A program made the translations under genes and the position numbers. Positions 35,151-42,146 of a DNA stretch of 42,223 nt are shown here, piece after piece. The first letter of the stretch is position 1; each line of letters opens with the position of its first letter. The notes below the pieces were generated by a model. The model did no database searches and was not told the origin of the DNA. It saw only the letters and a program-made list of their open reading frames with translations. Source of the DNA: a virus; IMG/VR virus record IMGVR_UViG_3300005882_000002, positions 1 to 42,223 of that record, one strand, 5' to 3'.

Positions 35151-37915
35151 TGAGGATACTGTTAACTTTCCTTCTGTCTCTATTAGGATTAATTAGCACA
35201 GCTCAATTTTCCTACATAGACTTAACCATTGGATTTGATCAGTACCCACAAGAAACAGCTTGGGCTATTACTCAAGGGCCGGATACCATTCTATCTGATG
35301 ATGACTACGGTTATACTAACTACGTTAGCACCACTATAACAGAGAGGCTCTTAATGGAGGCTTCTCCTTTTCCTTACAAGTTCACAATGACTGATGAGTT
35401 TGGGGATGGAATCTGTTGTGACTATGGTAGTGGATTCTTCTCTGCTGAGAATCAATGTCAAGGAGTTCTGTTTGAGGACTACAACTTTGGGTCAGAGATG
35501 GTGGAGTATGATTTTACTCTTGCTCCTTGTGACTTACCTACAGTAGATGTAACCTTTCAACTAGACTTAAACGAAGCCCCTCCAGAAATAATTAATCCTG
35601 AGATAAACGGTACTTTCAATGGGTGGTGTGGAAACTGTAATCAGTTGGAAGATCCTGATGGTAACGGGGTTTGGGAAGTAACAGTTCCTTTATCTGCGGG
35701 TAGCTATTTATGGAAGTTCTCTTCTAATAACTGGGAGTATCAAGAGTTTCCTGACGGAGTTAATGAGTCGGGCTGTTTTGTTTTTGATGAGTTTGGTTTT
35801 ATCAATAGACAAATAACTGTTGGGGACGAAGACATTGTCCTTCCCCCATTCTGTTGGGAAAGCTGCTTGCCATGTGGGGCTATTCCAGGATGTACAAATC
35901 CAGAGGCTTACAACTGGAATCCTTGGGCAAACTTTGATTTAGGATTTTGTGACTTACCTATAGCAATAGAGTGTGAGTCTGGGGAGTCTCCAATTATAGT
36001 TACGATAGTACCAGATAGCTACCCTTCTGAAACAGCTTGGGAGCTGTATGATCAAACGAATGCTGAAACTATTTATGAGGTATTACCAGGCGAGTATGAT
36101 ACTCCAGGCATCCCAGTTCAGACAGCAGTATGCGCCTCAGTAGGATCAACACTACAGTTTGAGATTACAGATACTTATGGGGATGGATTGAATGCTGCTC
36201 AGTTTGGTGGTGTTGATGGGACTGCTGTTGTAGGTTCTTGTGATTCAATCTATTACTTTACTAACCCAATGAATGTTGACTTTGGATATGAAGATGAAAT
36301 TTTCTTTGAGGTCTTGGCTTGTGCGGGCGACCTTGATATTGAGGGATGTATTGACTCTGATTACATAGAGTACTCACCAGATGCTACGATAGATGATGGA
36401 AGCTGTTCAACACTAGTAATCGAGGGGTGCATGGATAATACGCAGTACAACTACAACCCAGATGCAAATGTGGAGGACATGGTAATTGCGTGTGACTTTA
36501 CTCTGACAATCACTGACGGTGTAGGCGATGGTTGGTTCGGAAGCTGGCTAGGGGTTTACCAAGAGGGATGGCTGTCTTCACAGTACGAGATGAGTCCTGA
36601 TGATGGGTTTGAGAAAAGTTACTCCATTCCATTAAACTCTATTGATGAAGCTCAAGTTTATTTCTTTGCTAACTCTCAATCAATAAACACTATACAGCAG
36701 TGCGGGTTTAAGATAACTAATCCTGAAGGAGAAGTTGTTATTGAAGTGCCTCAGTTTTTTGTTAATGCCTTCCCTTTTGTATATGAGTTCCAACCTTATT
36801 GTGGTAACACTTGTATACCGTTTGCTTACGGATGTATGGATGAGTCTGCGTTTAACTACGCAGCTACTGCTAACACCGATGACGGGAGCTGTTACTATTC
36901 TCCGGGGTGTACATCAGCAGGCTACTTAGAGTATTATATTCAAGACTTTGAGGCTGACTATGATGACGGGAGCTGTCAGACACTAGCGGTATTTGGATGC
37001 ACTGACTCAACAGCTTTTAATTATAACGAAGAGGCTAACGTAGATAATGGGGGATGTGTTGCTGTTGATCTTGGTTGTACTAATCCATTAGCATATAACT
37101 ACACTCCTTCTGCTAATGTAGATGACGGCAGTTGCATTCCATTTATATTTGGATGCACAGACTCCACAATGTTTAACTATAATCCAGAAGCTAATACCGA
37201 TGATGGAGAGTGTGAGCCTTTCGTTTATGGCTGTATGGATTCAACGATGTTTAACTTCAATGCTTTAGCAAATGCTTCTGACGATTGTATTCCTTTCATA
37301 TATGGCTGTACTGATTCTAGTATGTTCAACTACGATCCATTATCGAATACAGAGGACTTTAGCTGCATTCCCTATATATATGGGTGTACTGATATGGCTG
37401 CTCTTAATTACGATTCAATGGCTAATACAGACAATGGTTCGTGCATTGAAGTGGTTGAAGGCTGTATGGATCAAGATGCGTACAACTATAATGCAGATGC
37501 TAATACTAGCACTGATACTTGTTTATATGATGCAGGATGTTATGGTGGCCCAGGCGAACCTTACTGGCTTAATGACCCTTGTTACGCTTGGGTGATTGAA
37601 GTAGACCCTTACTGCTGTGATAGTGATTGGGATGACTCATGTGCTAGCCTTTACCAATACTGTGGAGACAACTATGTTGGGATAGGGGATCAGTCATACC
37701 TATACTTAAGCTTGTATCCAAACCCTACAACAAGTATAGTAAACGTAAAGTCTACGCTACCTACAGTGTCAAGCGTATATAATATGTCTGGTCAAATTTT
37801 AATAGACTCAAGTTTATCTGACAAGCTAGATCTATCAGAATACCCTGCGGGAGTTTATACGGTGCAAGTAAAAGTTGGGGAAAGAATTCACTGTCAAAGA
37901 ATTATCAAGCAATGA
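35150..37915 (+). CDS. Secreted multidomain protein with T9SS sorting domain
   Basis: This 921-residue protein is built like a Bacteroidota surface protein. A signal peptide (MRILLTFLLSLLGLISTAQ) leads, then a beta domain with DEFGDGICCDYGSG (about 20-128) and a CBM20/48-like domain with INGTFNGWCGNC and SAGSYLWKFSSNNWEYQEF (about 131-230). Related DxxGDG domains occur at about 270-395 and 447-545. Twelve GC(T/M)D...DDGSC repeats follow, seven or more in tandem at 561-791, then a cysteine-rich EVDPYCCDSDWDDSCASL segment. Residues 854-921 (LYPNPTTSIVNVKS, then DLSEYPAGVYTVQVKVG and QRIIKQ) are a type A T9SS sorting domain, sending cargo across the outer membrane. The start overlaps the upstream stop by one base. 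A tail fibre is unlikely because of the signal peptide. Confidence 0.8.
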   Translation: MRILLTFLLSLLGLISTAQFSYIDLTIGFDQYPQETAWAITQGPDTILSDDDYGYTNYVSTTITERLLMEASPFPYKFTMTDEFGDGICCDYGSGFFSAENQCQGVLFEDYNFGSEMVEYDFTLAPCDLPTVDVTFQLDLNEAPPEIINPEINGTFNGWCGNCNQLEDPDGNGVWEVTVPLSAGSYLWKFSSNNWEYQEFPDGVNESGCFVFDEFGFINRQITVGDEDIVLPPFCWESCLPCGAIPGCTNPEAYNWNPWANFDLGFCDLPIAIECESGESPIIVTIVPDSYPSETAWELYDQTNAETIYEVLPGEYDTPGIPVQTAVCASVGSTLQFEITDTYGDGLNAAQFGGVDGTAVVGSCDSIYYFTNPMNVDFGYEDEIFFEVLACAGDLDIEGCIDSDYIEYSPDATIDDGSCSTLVIEGCMDNTQYNYNPDANVEDMVIACDFTLTITDGVGDGWFGSWLGVYQEGWLSSQYEMSPDDGFEKSYSIPLNSIDEAQVYFFANSQSINTIQQCGFKITNPEGEVVIEVPQFFVNAFPFVYEFQPYCGNTCIPFAYGCMDESAFNYAATANTDDGSCYYSPGCTSAGYLEYYIQDFEADYDDGSCQTLAVFGCTDSTAFNYNEEANVDNGGCVAVDLGCTNPLAYNYTPSANVDDGSCIPFIFGCTDSTMFNYNPEANTDDGECEPFVYGCMDSTMFNFNALANASDDCIPFIYGCTDSSMFNYDPLSNTEDFSCIPYIYGCTDMAALNYDSMANTDNGSCIEVVEGCMDQDAYNYNADANTSTDTCLYDAGCYGGPGEPYWLNDPCYAWVIEVDPYCCDSDWDDSCASLYQYCGDNYVGIGDQSYLYLSLYPNPTTSIVNVKSTLPTVSSVYNMSGQILIDSSLSDKLDLSEYPAGVYTVQVKVGERIHCQRIIKQ
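36830..37522 (+). repeat. Tandem cysteine-bounded GC(T/M)D repeats
   Basis: Within the T9SS protein, residues 561-791 consist of copies about 21-27 residues long. Each opens with GCxD, has a central FNY or NYN segment followed by AN and an acidic turn, and closes with (D/N)GSC or a variant. Earlier separate copies start at residues 247, 399 and 426. The acidic turns suggest calcium binding and the paired cysteines suggest disulphides, as in extracellular proteins of Bacteroidota. The copies differ in sequence, so this is not a recent DNA-level duplication. Confidence 0.8.
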
Positions 37916-38949
37916 GATATATACTGACTATTATAACTTGTTTACTTCTCATGTCTGCAAGCGGGCAGTCGCTAAAGAAGATAGTTAAGTTCTCTACCTT
38001 TTATATTGGGGCAAGCGGTAACAATTCACTAGCTCCTAGTAATGTGTATGGGGTATCTAATGGACTGACTACTGATATTGTAGAAACTCCTTTTGATTAC
38101 GCTATAACAGCGGGGGTTAGGAAGATAGCTAGGTTTGGATATGAGAACAGAGCGAATGCTTTCTATGATGGTACTGAAAAGTCTTACTCAGATGCTGCTA
38201 CTATAGGAAAGATCAAGGGCTTTGAGTTCTTGTCTGAGGTAGATTGGAAGAGACAGCAAGGAAAGTCTTTCTTTAATCAAGATCACTTCGTTAGATATGT
38301 AGCTAAGAACTGGATTGCTAAGGCTGAGTACATAGAAGATAACTTTGCAGATGTTAAGTACTTTGAATCATCACAAAGATTCAGAGTTAACCTTAGCAGT
38401 AAACTTAGTATTAATCTAGGCGCTGTTCAACGTATCTCTGAGCCATACGGATACAACCCATTGAATGATTGGGTACTACCCACCGGACAGATTCACTACA
38501 CAGCTCTTGCTTTAGAGGAAGGGTACACTGTTGATGTAAACAACTCAGAGTTCTTCTCACCTAATGGAGAGCTTGTTGCAAACAGTACTGAGGTTTGGGA
38601 GGCTGTCGTTGTCCCTCAAATGCTAAGTGATTACGTCAGCAGAAAAAGAAGCGAGCTACCTAACCAATGGGTGCATTCTCTTGTGGTGGGATATGACTTG
38701 TATCACTACACAGATGACTTTTGGTTGCACAGTTGGAGCAATGTTTTGCCTTACCACCTAGACTCAAATGGGGAATACTCTTACAGTGGGTTCAATGATG
38801 AAGAGCAATGGATTGATTTCTCAGGAGGTCTTATATTTGGAAAGAGATTTAGTAAGAGTTTAGGTGTTTACCTTGAGGGTAAATACAATAGGTATTGGGA
38901 TAGGCAGTGGTATGATTTCTCAGTTGGTCTTAACTATGTAATACTTTAA
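37912..38949 (+). CDS. Outer-membrane beta-barrel candidate
   Basis: The 345-residue protein has a signal peptide (MRYILTIITCLLLMSASGQ, cleavage near 19) and a long series of amphipathic beta-strands (KFSTFYIGASG, FDYAITAGVRKIARFGYEN, QRFRVNLSSKLSINLGAV). It ends with GVYLEGKYNRYWDRQWYDFS and a final VGLNYVIL strand. Alternating aromatic and hydrophobic positions and a hydrophobic C-terminus are typical of outer-membrane barrels. Its ATG overlaps the stop of the T9SS cargo gene in ATGA. It could anchor or expose the cargo, alter phage receptors, or resemble PorP/SprF-type partners that accompany T9SS adhesins; none of these is proven. It is not recognised as a named family. Confidence 0.6.
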   Translation: MRYILTIITCLLLMSASGQSLKKIVKFSTFYIGASGNNSLAPSNVYGVSNGLTTDIVETPFDYAITAGVRKIARFGYENRANAFYDGTEKSYSDAATIGKIKGFEFLSEVDWKRQQGKSFFNQDHFVRYVAKNWIAKAEYIEDNFADVKYFESSQRFRVNLSSKLSINLGAVQRISEPYGYNPLNDWVLPTGQIHYTALALEEGYTVDVNNSEFFSPNGELVANSTEVWEAVVVPQMLSDYVSRKRSELPNQWVHSLVVGYDLYHYTDDFWLHSWSNVLPYHLDSNGEYSYSGFNDEEQWIDFSGGLIFGKRFSKSLGVYLEGKYNRYWDRQWYDFSVGLNYVIL

Positions 38950-38951
38950 GT

Positions 38952-39311
38952 ATGTACGAGTACAAGATAACATTAGATAGGGTTGTTGATGGTGATACTA
39001 TAGATGCTCACATTGATCTAGGCTTCGATATTACAACCAAGAAAAGAATTAGATTTGCTGGTATCAATACGCCTGAATGCAGGACTAGAGATATAGAAGA
39101 GAAGCAGAAAGGCTTAGCTGCTAAGGCAAGGCTGATAGAGATATTAGAGAGCGCAAAAGAGATACATCTAGACTCTCATGGAGTAGGTAAGTTCGGGAGA
39201 GTTTTAGGACAGCTTCATGTAGATAGTGAGCATTCAATTAGTATGGTTGATGTGAATCAACTATTGATAGACGAGGGTCATGCTGTGGAATATCACGGTG
39301 GTAAAAGATAA
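38952..39311 (+). CDS. Staphylococcal nuclease-like endonuclease
   Basis: The 119-residue protein matches the thermonuclease (SNase) fold: VVDGDTIDAHI (D13, D15), RFAGINTPEC (R34 and E42 at the catalytic arginine/glutamate positions), KFGRVLGQL (R83 as second catalytic arginine) and the terminal LLIDEGHAVEYHG. The usual aspartate before TPE is asparagine (N39), so the calcium site may be altered. SNases cut DNA and RNA using calcium. No signal peptide is present, so it would act in the cytoplasm or after lysis, for example in host DNA degradation. It begins two bases after the barrel gene stop. Confidence 0.85.
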   Translation: MYEYKITLDRVVDGDTIDAHIDLGFDITTKKRIRFAGINTPECRTRDIEEKQKGLAAKARLIEILESAKEIHLDSHGVGKFGRVLGQLHVDSEHSISMVDVNQLLIDEGHAVEYHGGKR

Positions 39312-39314
39312 GAG

Positions 39315-39599
39315 ATGGCGAAAGAGCTTAATGAAGAAACTGGATTTAAAGTAAGTGTCAAAACACTTGCTGGTATTGGGGGTGTTATGGCTACTGTTAT
39401 TAGTATGTGGTTTGTATTGCAAGCTGATATTGCTGAGGCTAAAGAGTTACCCATACCTCCTGACCCAGAGGTAACACGGATGGAGTTCGACATGAAGGAT
39501 CAGCTCATACGTCAAACTATTATGACGACACAAGAAGATGTGGGTGAGATCAAGGAGGACATGAAGAGGATCGAAGAGAAAATAGATAAACTTAAATAA
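39315..39599 (+). CDS. Single-span membrane protein with coiled coil, holin/spanin-like
   Basis: The 94-residue protein has one hydrophobic segment (about residues 19-38: LAGIGGVMATVISMWFVLQA) and a C-terminal charged coiled coil (TTQEDVGEIKEDMKRIEEKI). This layout is common among small phage lysis-associated or membrane-accessory proteins. It lies between nuclease and the thioredoxin-fold gene in the envelope module. The N-terminus lacks a cleavable signal, so it is probably an inner-membrane protein with the coiled coil on one side. No family assigned. Confidence 0.6.
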   Translation: MAKELNEETGFKVSVKTLAGIGGVMATVISMWFVLQADIAEAKELPIPPDPEVTRMEFDMKDQLIRQTIMTTQEDVGEIKEDMKRIEEKIDKLK

Positions 39600-39606
39600 T
39601 AAAATT

Positions 39607-39978
39607 ATGAAAGGTTTGTTACTTAGTCTGCTCTCTTGTTTTGTTTTTTCTGGAGCGCTACTTGTATCGATACCAAAGGTTGATCCCCCCAACCTATCTA
39701 CAGATGGAATTGTTGTTGTGGAGTTTAACGCTGCGTTTAATAAACAGAACAGTGTTGATTGGATTGAAAAGCTTAACGACTGCACAACCGATAGAGTTGA
39801 CATTGCTACATCTCCACAGCTCCAAGCTGAATTCAAGATAGTTGTAGTGCCTACCATCATTGTCTTTAATGAAGGTGAAGAAGTAAAAAGATTTCAAGCA
39901 AACATCATGATGCAGATTGACGCCAATAGAGATGACGTCCAGGATGCTGTTGATGAAATTATAATGAGTGACTTCTAG
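39607..39978 (+). CDS. Exported thioredoxin-fold protein lacking the CxxC site
   Basis: The 123-residue protein begins with a hydrophobic signal or anchor (MKGLLLSLLSCFVFSGALLV). The rest fits a thioredoxin fold: GIVVVEFNAAFNKQNSVDWI corresponds to 'VVDFWAxWCGPCK', LQAEFKIVVVPTIIVFNEGE holds the cis-proline VPT motif, and a terminal helix follows. The residues at the CxxC position are F-N-K-Q-N, so disulphide exchange is excluded; C59 lies elsewhere. If LSC at residues 9-11 is a lipobox the protein could be a lipoprotein, but the site is poorly placed. A binding or host-mimic role is inferred. The ATG at 39607 follows an AATAAAATT context. Confidence 0.6.
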   Translation: MKGLLLSLLSCFVFSGALLVSIPKVDPPNLSTDGIVVVEFNAAFNKQNSVDWIEKLNDCTTDRVDIATSPQLQAEFKIVVVPTIIVFNEGEEVKRFQANIMMQIDANRDDVQDAVDEIIMSDF

Positions 39979-39982
39979 AGAA

Positions 39983-40546
39983 ATGAAAGAAGCTTTAAGA
40001 ATTGATCTGAGCAAGGTGGCTTACGCTATCATCATCATGGTTGTGTTAATGCTAGGCTCATGCAAGAAAGAATCCGTTATGCCTTACCTTGAGACTAGGT
40101 CATCAAGCTCCTCCCTAGAGGAGCTGTTGGGTAGTGAGTTCTATTGCTTCAGGGCAGAGTATCCGGACAGCAACACCTACCACTTTAACACTGCTGTCAA
40201 TAATGATTTTCTAGCAGCCTTTAATTCACCACCCTCTGAGTTTGACTTGAATGATGATCAGCAAGTGAACACAGAAGATGTGTTGCTGAACCTTAGTGGG
40301 TTTGGAAATCCTCAGCCTGGGCATCCTTCGTTTGCAGACTTCACTCCCTTCCAAACTTTTGGAGAGGGGAATACGTGGTTAACGTACACAGGATCTGATT
40401 CAAACATTAGCTTTGGATGGATGCACCGTACTCCGTATGACGAGTCTAATGAACCTAACTACTCAGGCTACGAAGACATATACACTTGGACACTAGATGT
40501 TGTTGGCCAAGATGAAATAACTTTTTATTATTTTGTACAGATATGA
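39983..40546 (+). CDS. Lipoprotein with dockerin-like calcium loop
   Basis: The ATG at 39983 (187 residues) is preferred to an in-frame GTG at 39968. A hydrophobic signal with lipobox MLGSC (C27) predicts lipid attachment. The following KKES is unlike typical surface-export signals, so the final location is uncertain. At residues 88-99, D88-x-N90-x-D92-x-Q94-V-N96-x-x-D99 matches one dockerin/EF-hand calcium loop, within FDLNDDQQVNTEDVLLNLSG, a pattern frequent in secreted Bacteroidota proteins. The C-terminal half is beta-rich (WLTYTGSDSNISFGWMH). Its stop overlaps the holin-like start in ATGA. Function unknown; envelope modification is suggested by the neighbours. Confidence 0.65.
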   Translation: MKEALRIDLSKVAYAIIIMVVLMLGSCKKESVMPYLETRSSSSSLEELLGSEFYCFRAEYPDSNTYHFNTAVNNDFLAAFNSPPSEFDLNDDQQVNTEDVLLNLSGFGNPQPGHPSFADFTPFQTFGEGNTWLTYTGSDSNISFGWMHRTPYDESNEPNYSGYEDIYTWTLDVVGQDEITFYYFVQI

Positions 40547-40992
40547 GTGAAAAGAAAAAGATAAAAGACGGTAAGATAGGTCAGTGGCTAAAGGAGAAAG
40601 CTCCGAAAGTATTAGACATAGTTGGTGACTTGTTGCCAGATCAAGGCTACCTTGGTGTTGTCAAGAACTTAATAAGCAGTGATCCAGATGTAACGCCAGA
40701 GCAAGAGGCAGAGTTCGAGCAGATGGCTTTTGAATTGGAGGCTGCTGATCGTGCGTCTGCACGTAACAGAGAAGTGGAGCTAGCTAAGGCTACGGGAAAG
40801 AGTGATTGGATGATGATCATCACAGGAATTGTCGGGCTTACTTCATTCCTATTTACAATCTACGCTGTGGTATACATCGAGTCTGTTCGTGAGAACGAGC
40901 TGTTCATACACTTGATGGGTATGATTGAGGGTGTTGTTATTGGTAACATCTTCGCTTACTATTACGGAGCTTCAGTAAAGAAGGGTGAGTAG
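40543..40992 (+). CDS. Holin-like protein of the 3TM holin type
   Basis: The 149-residue protein has a basic helical N-terminus (KKIKDGKIGQWLKEKAPKVL), a conserved-type helix with ELEAADRASARNREVELAKA, and two clear hydrophobic segments at about 86-107 (WMMIITGIVGLTSFLFTIYA) and 122-142 (HLMGMIEGVVIGNIFAYYYG). The 'ADRASARxREVELAKATGxxDW' arrangement is typical of 3TM-type holins (gene-transfer-release type). Holins open the inner membrane at lysis. It is the last gene of the plus-strand module, overlapping the lipoprotein gene by four bases. Confidence 0.7.
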   Translation: MSEKKKIKDGKIGQWLKEKAPKVLDIVGDLLPDQGYLGVVKNLISSDPDVTPEQEAEFEQMAFELEAADRASARNREVELAKATGKSDWMMIITGIVGLTSFLFTIYAVVYIESVRENELFIHLMGMIEGVVIGNIFAYYYGASVKKGE

Positions 40993-41057
40993 TCCAGATT
41001 GAGTTATGAATATCTCACAGTCCCAAGGGGCGTAAGACATTGTGCTAGTCCAGTAGT

Positions 41058-41489
41058 TCATAGCTTAATAAACTTTACAAGTTCAAGGGGTATCTGATAG
41101 AAGAACTCACCCTTACGTATATATTTATTGCTAACCTCTACGGGTTTAAGATGTTTAATCTTATGACTCCAAAAGGTAGCTGCATGTGTTAGGGGCTTGT
41201 TCCATATATAGAAAAGAGTTTTTCTTAAAAAAAACTTCTCCTTACGCTGAGGTAATTGAACAGTGTCATAGGGGAAGACATCGCCTCTCCAAACTAGCTT
41301 GACCTCAGTCTCCACCATGAAGGATTGATCCTCTCTTTCTGCGATTAAGTCTTGAATGTATCTGTTCTCCGGCTCTGATACTTTGAAGCCAAGTGGCTCA
41401 AGGTGTTTCGTAGAAGCTTCTTTAGCTAGCTGATCGTGCTTAGCGTACAGCTCATTGCAAAAGGCTTTACGATTCTCCTTGATATTCAT
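41058..41489 (-). CDS. Hypothetical protein, possible nuclease-fold
   Basis: The ATG at 41489 (143 residues) is chosen over 41522 because it overlaps the upstream stop in ATGA, as elsewhere in this genome. The product contains MVETEVKLVWRGDVFPYDTV and a long basic tail with FYIWNKPLTHAATFWSHKIK. The ExK-like EVK after an acidic stretch could belong to a PD-(D/E)XK fold, but the needed upstream aspartate is not clearly placed, so the assignment is only suggested. It is the third gene of the minus operon starting with the resolvase and faces the plus-strand lysis module tail to tail. Confidence 0.55.
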   Translation of the reverse strand: MNIKENRKAFCNELYAKHDQLAKEASTKHLEPLGFKVSEPENRYIQDLIAEREDQSFMVETEVKLVWRGDVFPYDTVQLPQRKEKFFLRKTLFYIWNKPLTHAATFWSHKIKHLKPVEVSNKYIRKGEFFYQIPLELVKFIKL

Positions 41490-41710
41490 TCTTGAGAAAG
41501 AGCTTCGTTGTAATCTTGACATGTTGAGATAATGTGATCAGTCTCAGCCTTTATTCCTTGCCTATACTTGTTTACTTTGTCTATGATTTTCTCCCAGTCT
41601 TTGATCGGATTGCCATTGGCATTATGAATCTCCTCGTACAACATTGTAGTTGTCCTTTGTATCTCTTCGCAGGATATTGAGTACTGCCTACTCAGCTCTT
41701 GATAATTCAT
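41486..41710 (-). CDS. Small helical hypothetical protein
   Basis: The 74-residue protein is helical throughout (YQELSRQYSISCEEIQRTTT and IIDKVNKYRQGIKAETDHII) and has no signal, membrane segment or metal site. Its start overlaps the end of the resolvase gene by about 23 bases, and its stop overlaps the next gene in ATGA. The middle position in a three-gene minus operon suggests a DNA-metabolism accessory role, which the sequence does not prove. Confidence 0.55.
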   Translation of the reverse strand: MNYQELSRQYSISCEEIQRTTTMLYEEIHNANGNPIKDWEKIIDKVNKYRQGIKAETDHIISTCQDYNEALSQE

Positions 41711-42146
41711 CTTTTATTATTTCGATTGTAGCATCAATTTGTTTTCTGTTCTTAGGGATGAACAGCATATAATCATCCATCCCTTTGTCGATCAGATAGC
41801 GCAAGAACAGCTTCCACCTGAGAGGGAAGGTGTGCTGTCCAGGCACATAACCTTTCGTTTCAATTATAAACTTGTGTTCATGTGAAACAAAATCTGGCGT
41901 GTACTTAATTCCTAGTACGGCTTTGTTAGTGTTATCTGTCATAACATTCTTGCCTCTAGTCATCTTGTGATACACACTAGGATAGCGGAACCCATCCATT
42001 AAATAGAATGTCTCTCCTTCGTAGTTAAATTTTAACTTGCTATCCTTTAGCCTATCGAAACAATACGCTTCTAATGCACTCTTTAATTTATGCCCCCCTC
42101 GTCTATGACCCTTTGGCTTTTTAGCGTTCTTGTTTTTCTTTGCCAT
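41688..42146 (-). CDS. T7 endonuclease I-like Holliday junction resolvase
   Basis: The 152-residue protein has the catalytic layout of T7 endonuclease I (gp3), a PD-(D/E)XK enzyme that cuts branched DNA. E26 lies in KSALEAYCFDRL, D85 in IKYTPDFVS, E96 and K98 in FIIETKGYVPG, followed by RWKLFLRYL as in T7 ('RxKxLL'). The basic N-terminus (KKNKNAKKPKGHRRGG) should aid DNA binding. Resolution of branched replication intermediates before packaging, or host DNA breakdown, are the known family roles. It is the first gene of the minus operon ending at 41058; upstream lies an AT-rich leader with no clear TAnnTTTG element. Confidence 0.8.
   Translation of the reverse strand: MAKKNKNAKKPKGHRRGGHKLKSALEAYCFDRLKDSKLKFNYEGETFYLMDGFRYPSVYHKMTRGKNVMTDNTNKAVLGIKYTPDFVSHEHKFIIETKGYVPGQHTFPLRWKLFLRYLIDKGMDDYMLFIPKNRKQIDATIEIIKDELSRAE

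Noticed and set aside
35150-37915. Interpretation of the 921-residue protein as a tail fibre or receptor-binding protein
   Set aside because: A cleavable signal peptide and T9SS sorting domain would be useless in a cytoplasmically assembled tail protein; the tail operon ends before it.
40990-41053. Eight-base direct repeat TAGTCCAG at both ends of the gap after the holin-like gene
   Set aside because: Too short to be meaningful in a window of this size; no attachment-site context or integrase, and no convincing hairpin between the convergent genes.
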